Positions 6,888-8,820 of a stretch of 8,820 nt of DNA are shown one piece after another. The stretch is from Bacteroidota bacterium (lineage in GTDB: Bacteria > Bacteroidota > Bacteroidia > UKL13-3): the NCBI GenBank assembly GCA_004293295.1, contig RDYC01000272.1, forward strand, positions 1 to 8,820, read 5' to 3'. The position numbers and the translations under genes are program-made. How positions within the stretch are numbered: position 1 is the stretch's first letter; every line of letters starts with the position of its first letter. The notes below the pieces were generated by a model, which saw only the letters and a program-made list of their open reading frames with translations, searched no databases and was not told the origin of the DNA.

Positions 6888-7523
6888 TTAATTAAGCTGC
6901 ATAACATGGTTGGTTGTAACCCCAAAAACTTGATCTGTTTTTTTTGGTGTGATTACTTGTAACCCTGTAAAATTACCGAATGCGGGTAATAATGCATAAT
7001 CCTTGCCAAAATAAAAACAGGGTATGGTTATATGTTGCTTGGCACTGCCTTGTAAGGAAACTCCCGGGTGTATATGGCCACTAAACACATAATGAGGTGA
7101 ATGTTCAAGCGGTTCATGGCTAAACTCAAAAGGCTCCAACAGGTAAGTGTGGGTGGCTTTTATACCCGATTCTTTAAGCAGGTAAGCAGCAAGTTTATCA
7201 TGATTACCGCGAACCAATACCACTTTTGTCTGCTTAAACCCGGCAATTAGTGTTGCAAAATCATTCCACTCCTGATTAAGGTTACTGTGAAACAAGTCGC
7301 CTACCACTACCAATTGTTCAGGAGCATACTCCTCTAACAATTGTTGCATTTTTTTTAGTTCTTTGGTAATTAATGCAGTTGGAGCCTGTATACCATTTTT
7401 TCTAAAATGGGTTACTTTACCTAAATGCACATCACTCATAACAAGCACCTTTTTACCAGGCCACCATACGGCTTTTTCTTTCAGCAAATAAAGGGTTTCA
7501 CCTTTTAAATTAAACGCAAGCAA
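6888..7523 (-). CDS. pdeM: Ligase-associated DNA damage response phosphoesterase PdeM
   Basis: PdeM is a calcineurin-like metallophosphoesterase linked in other bacteria with an Lhr-type helicase, an exonuclease and an ATP-dependent DNA ligase in a DNA damage response. Counting from the start given here (211 residues), the metal motifs are SDVHLGK (Asp31, His33), GDLFHS (Asp76), GNHD (107-109), His136 in FSHEP, and GHIH (His150, His152). The usual N-terminal block before the first motif (GETLYLL and AVWW) is present. No in-frame ATG exists near the expected N-terminus. I place the start at TTG 7523, just after the protease stop at 7531. Alternatives are ATT 7535, and TTG 7586, which would overlap the conserved end of the protease gene by 56 bases. 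The partner lhr and ligase genes are not in the window. Family call strong, start weak. Confidence 0.88.
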   Translation of the reverse strand: MLAFNLKGETLYLLKEKAVWWPGKKVLVMSDVHLGKVTHFRKNGIQAPTALITKELKKMQQLLEEYAPEQLVVVGDLFHSNLNQEWNDFATLIAGFKQTKVVLVRGNHDKLAAYLLKESGIKATHTYLLEPFEFSHEPLEHSPHYVFSGHIHPGVSLQGSAKQHITIPCFYFGKDYALLPAFGNFTGLQVITPKKTDQVFGVTTNHVMQLN

Positions 7524-7530
7524 CTGTTCA

Positions 7531-8820
7531 TTAATAAGAGTAAAACGAATAAAAGCCCCTACTGCCGTTAGAGTAAATCCCTTCAATTACCATTTGCCCC
7601 CTAGCTGATTCCAAATCTTTGATTAAATCTTCGGCTTTCGAGTATTCCTTCTTGTTAAAACTGGTAATCACAAAATCTTCAGGTATACCCATGCTTCTAA
7701 TGCGGCCGTTTTTAATATTGGTTAACCTGATGCCGCTTTTTACGTTATACTTTTCGGCTTCAATTTTAGGCAACACTGTAAAATCAGCACCAAGTGAACT
7801 GGAAGTGACACTTAGTTTTCGGGTTATTTCAGTATTTCCTTCTTTGTTAATCAGCTTTACATAAAACTCCAATTGTTTACCTGCTCGCAATAAGGTGAGT
7901 TTTATTTTATCTCCCGGCCTGAAGTAACTTACTTGCTCATCAAACAACGATTTACTTTCAATTTCCTTCTCATTCACTTTAATAATTACGTCACCGCTTT
8001 TTACACCAGCCGCATCACTTGGGCCGCTTGGCAATACATATTGCACATACACACCCAGGTTATTATTAATGTTTAGTTTAACGGCTAATGTAGCGTCAAT
8101 ATCTTTTACATCCATTCCGGTAAACCCACGCTGCACTTCATTGTATTCTATCAAGTCGCGTACAATTTTTTGCACCAAATTTGATGGAATGGCAAAGCCA
8201 TAACCACTGTAGGCTCCGGTATTAGAAGCAATAGCGGTATTGATACCAACCAGTTCGCCTTCGGTATTTACTAAGGCTCCCCCGCTATTTCCGGGATTAA
8301 TGGCTGCATCCGTTTGGATGAAACTCTCAATAGGGAACCGGTTATTTACAATATTGATATTTCTGCCTTTTGCACTAACAATACCTGCCGTTACCGTACT
8401 GGTTAGGTTAAATGGATTACCAACAGCCATTACCCATTGCCCTATTTTCACATCATCGCTATTGCCAAAAACAATATGTTGCAAACCCTTTCCTTCTATT
8501 TTAAGCAATGCTAAATCAGTTGAACCGTCAGTGCCAATTACCTTAGCCGGATAACTGTGTTTATTATTATTGGTAATTACTTCAATTACATCAGCATCCT
8601 TTACCACATGCAGGTTGGTTACGATATAACCATCAGCACTAATAATCACCCCGCTTCCTGAACTTGTTACCGGGCCTCTGCGGCCGAAAAAATCCCATGC
8701 CGACCAAAAATCGTTGTAAGGGTCTGTGGCTTGTTGGTTGCTGATTGTTTTAATAAAAACCACCGTGGGTGTGCTAATAGCCGAAGCTTTAATCATATCA
8801 TCATTGCCGGCAGTAAGCAC
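7531..8820 (-). CDS. htrA: Do-family (HtrA/DegP/DegQ) serine protease, 5' end outside the window
   Basis: This is an envelope protease of the trypsin-like Deg/HtrA family, which degrades or refolds misfolded periplasmic proteins. The 429 visible residues run in frame from the window edge, so the signal peptide or membrane anchor and the true start are missing. The GTG at 8820 is only the first complete codon. The catalytic triad in this numbering is His71 (TNLHVV), Asp102 (STDLALL) and Ser179 (GNSGG), all intact. PDZ1 covers about 231-325. A shorter, divergent PDZ2 covers about 347-429 and ends in an aromatic tail, SFYSY. A GRRGP-containing loop at 33-52 corresponds to the LA loop and is short compared with DegP. 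The TAA overlaps an ATG (TAATG) that is out of frame with pdeM, which begins close downstream, suggesting coupled expression. Membrane-bound or soluble form cannot be told from this part. Confidence 0.95.
   Translation of the reverse strand: MLTAGNDDMIKASAISTPTVVFIKTISNQQATDPYNDFWSAWDFFGRRGPVTSSGSGVIISADGYIVTNLHVVKDADVIEVITNNNKHSYPAKVIGTDGSTDLALLKIEGKGLQHIVFGNSDDVKIGQWVMAVGNPFNLTSTVTAGIVSAKGRNINIVNNRFPIESFIQTDAAINPGNSGGALVNTEGELVGINTAIASNTGAYSGYGFAIPSNLVQKIVRDLIEYNEVQRGFTGMDVKDIDATLAVKLNINNNLGVYVQYVLPSGPSDAAGVKSGDVIIKVNEKEIESKSLFDEQVSYFRPGDKIKLTLLRAGKQLEFYVKLINKEGNTEITRKLSVTSSSLGADFTVLPKIEAEKYNVKSGIRLTNIKNGRIRSMGIPEDFVITSFNKKEYSKAEDLIKDLESARGQMVIEGIYSNGSRGFYSFYSY

Noticed and set aside
6884..6896. 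TTAATTAATTAA-like palindrome between pdeM and the DUF1223 gene
   Set aside because: It is formed by the pdeM stop codon and the 4-base gap in AT-rich DNA; it is too short and weak to argue for a terminator or operator.
7531..7570. Aromatic C-terminus of the HtrA protease (SFYSY) as an OMP-like or Por-type sorting signal
   Set aside because: The residues complete the last strand of PDZ2, and aromatic endings are common at this point in related proteases; there is no separate C-terminal sorting domain.
1..8820. Mobile element, CRISPR array, tRNA/rRNA, toxin-antitoxin or defence system
   Set aside because: No transposase, integrase, regularly spaced repeat, tRNA-like fold or defence-gene motif was found in either strand; every gene of size has a housekeeping or common Bacteroidota family assignment.

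Overview
The window looks like ordinary chromosomal sequence from a member of the Bacteroidota. The DNA is AT-rich by eye. None of the clear start codons has an evident Shine-Dalgarno sequence. Three exact TAnnTTTG boxes (the -7 element of the phylum's primary sigma factor) lie just upstream of genes. Several proteins have a form typical of the phylum: a DUF4920 lipoprotein, a PdeM-type phosphoesterase, and a Do-family protease with two PDZ domains. The sequence does not let me name a genus.

Layout, left to right. (1) Positions 1-1513, minus strand: the N-terminal 504 codons of uvrC; its 3' end lies outside the window. (2) Positions 1586-3463, plus strand: a divergent, tightly packed run of a DUF4920 lipoprotein, a dipeptide epimerase of the enolase superfamily (4 bases downstream), and smpB (17 bases downstream, with its own promoter box). 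(3) Positions 3468-4205, minus strand: a hemerythrin-type di-iron protein related to RIC/YtfE, convergent with smpB. (4) Positions 4331-6138, plus strand: an FAD-dependent amine oxidoreductase and an alpha/beta hydrolase overlapping by an ATGA. This pair is divergent from the di-iron gene across a 125-base AT-rich promoter region. (5) Positions 6128-8820, minus strand: a run read from right to left, consisting of an HtrA/Deg protease open at its 5' end, the phosphoesterase pdeM, and a secreted DUF1223 protein.

The genes fall into broad functional themes. UvrC (nucleotide excision repair) and PdeM (ligase-associated DNA damage response) act on DNA. SmpB rescues stalled ribosomes. The RIC-like protein would repair iron centres after nitrosative or oxidative damage. 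The HtrA protease, the DUF1223 protein and the DUF4920 lipoprotein belong to the cell envelope. The dipeptide epimerase would help recycle murein peptides. Apart from the tight gene spacing, nothing ties these into one dedicated system.

I found no mobile element, CRISPR array, RNA gene, phage gene or defence locus, and no convincing undescribed system. The points worth a second look are small: the missing ATG of pdeM, a degenerate DUF542 cysteine motif in the RIC-like protein, promoter boxes that almost touch start codons, and the coupling of an unknown-function lipoprotein with a murein-peptide epimerase. No gene-free stretch exceeds 125 bases.
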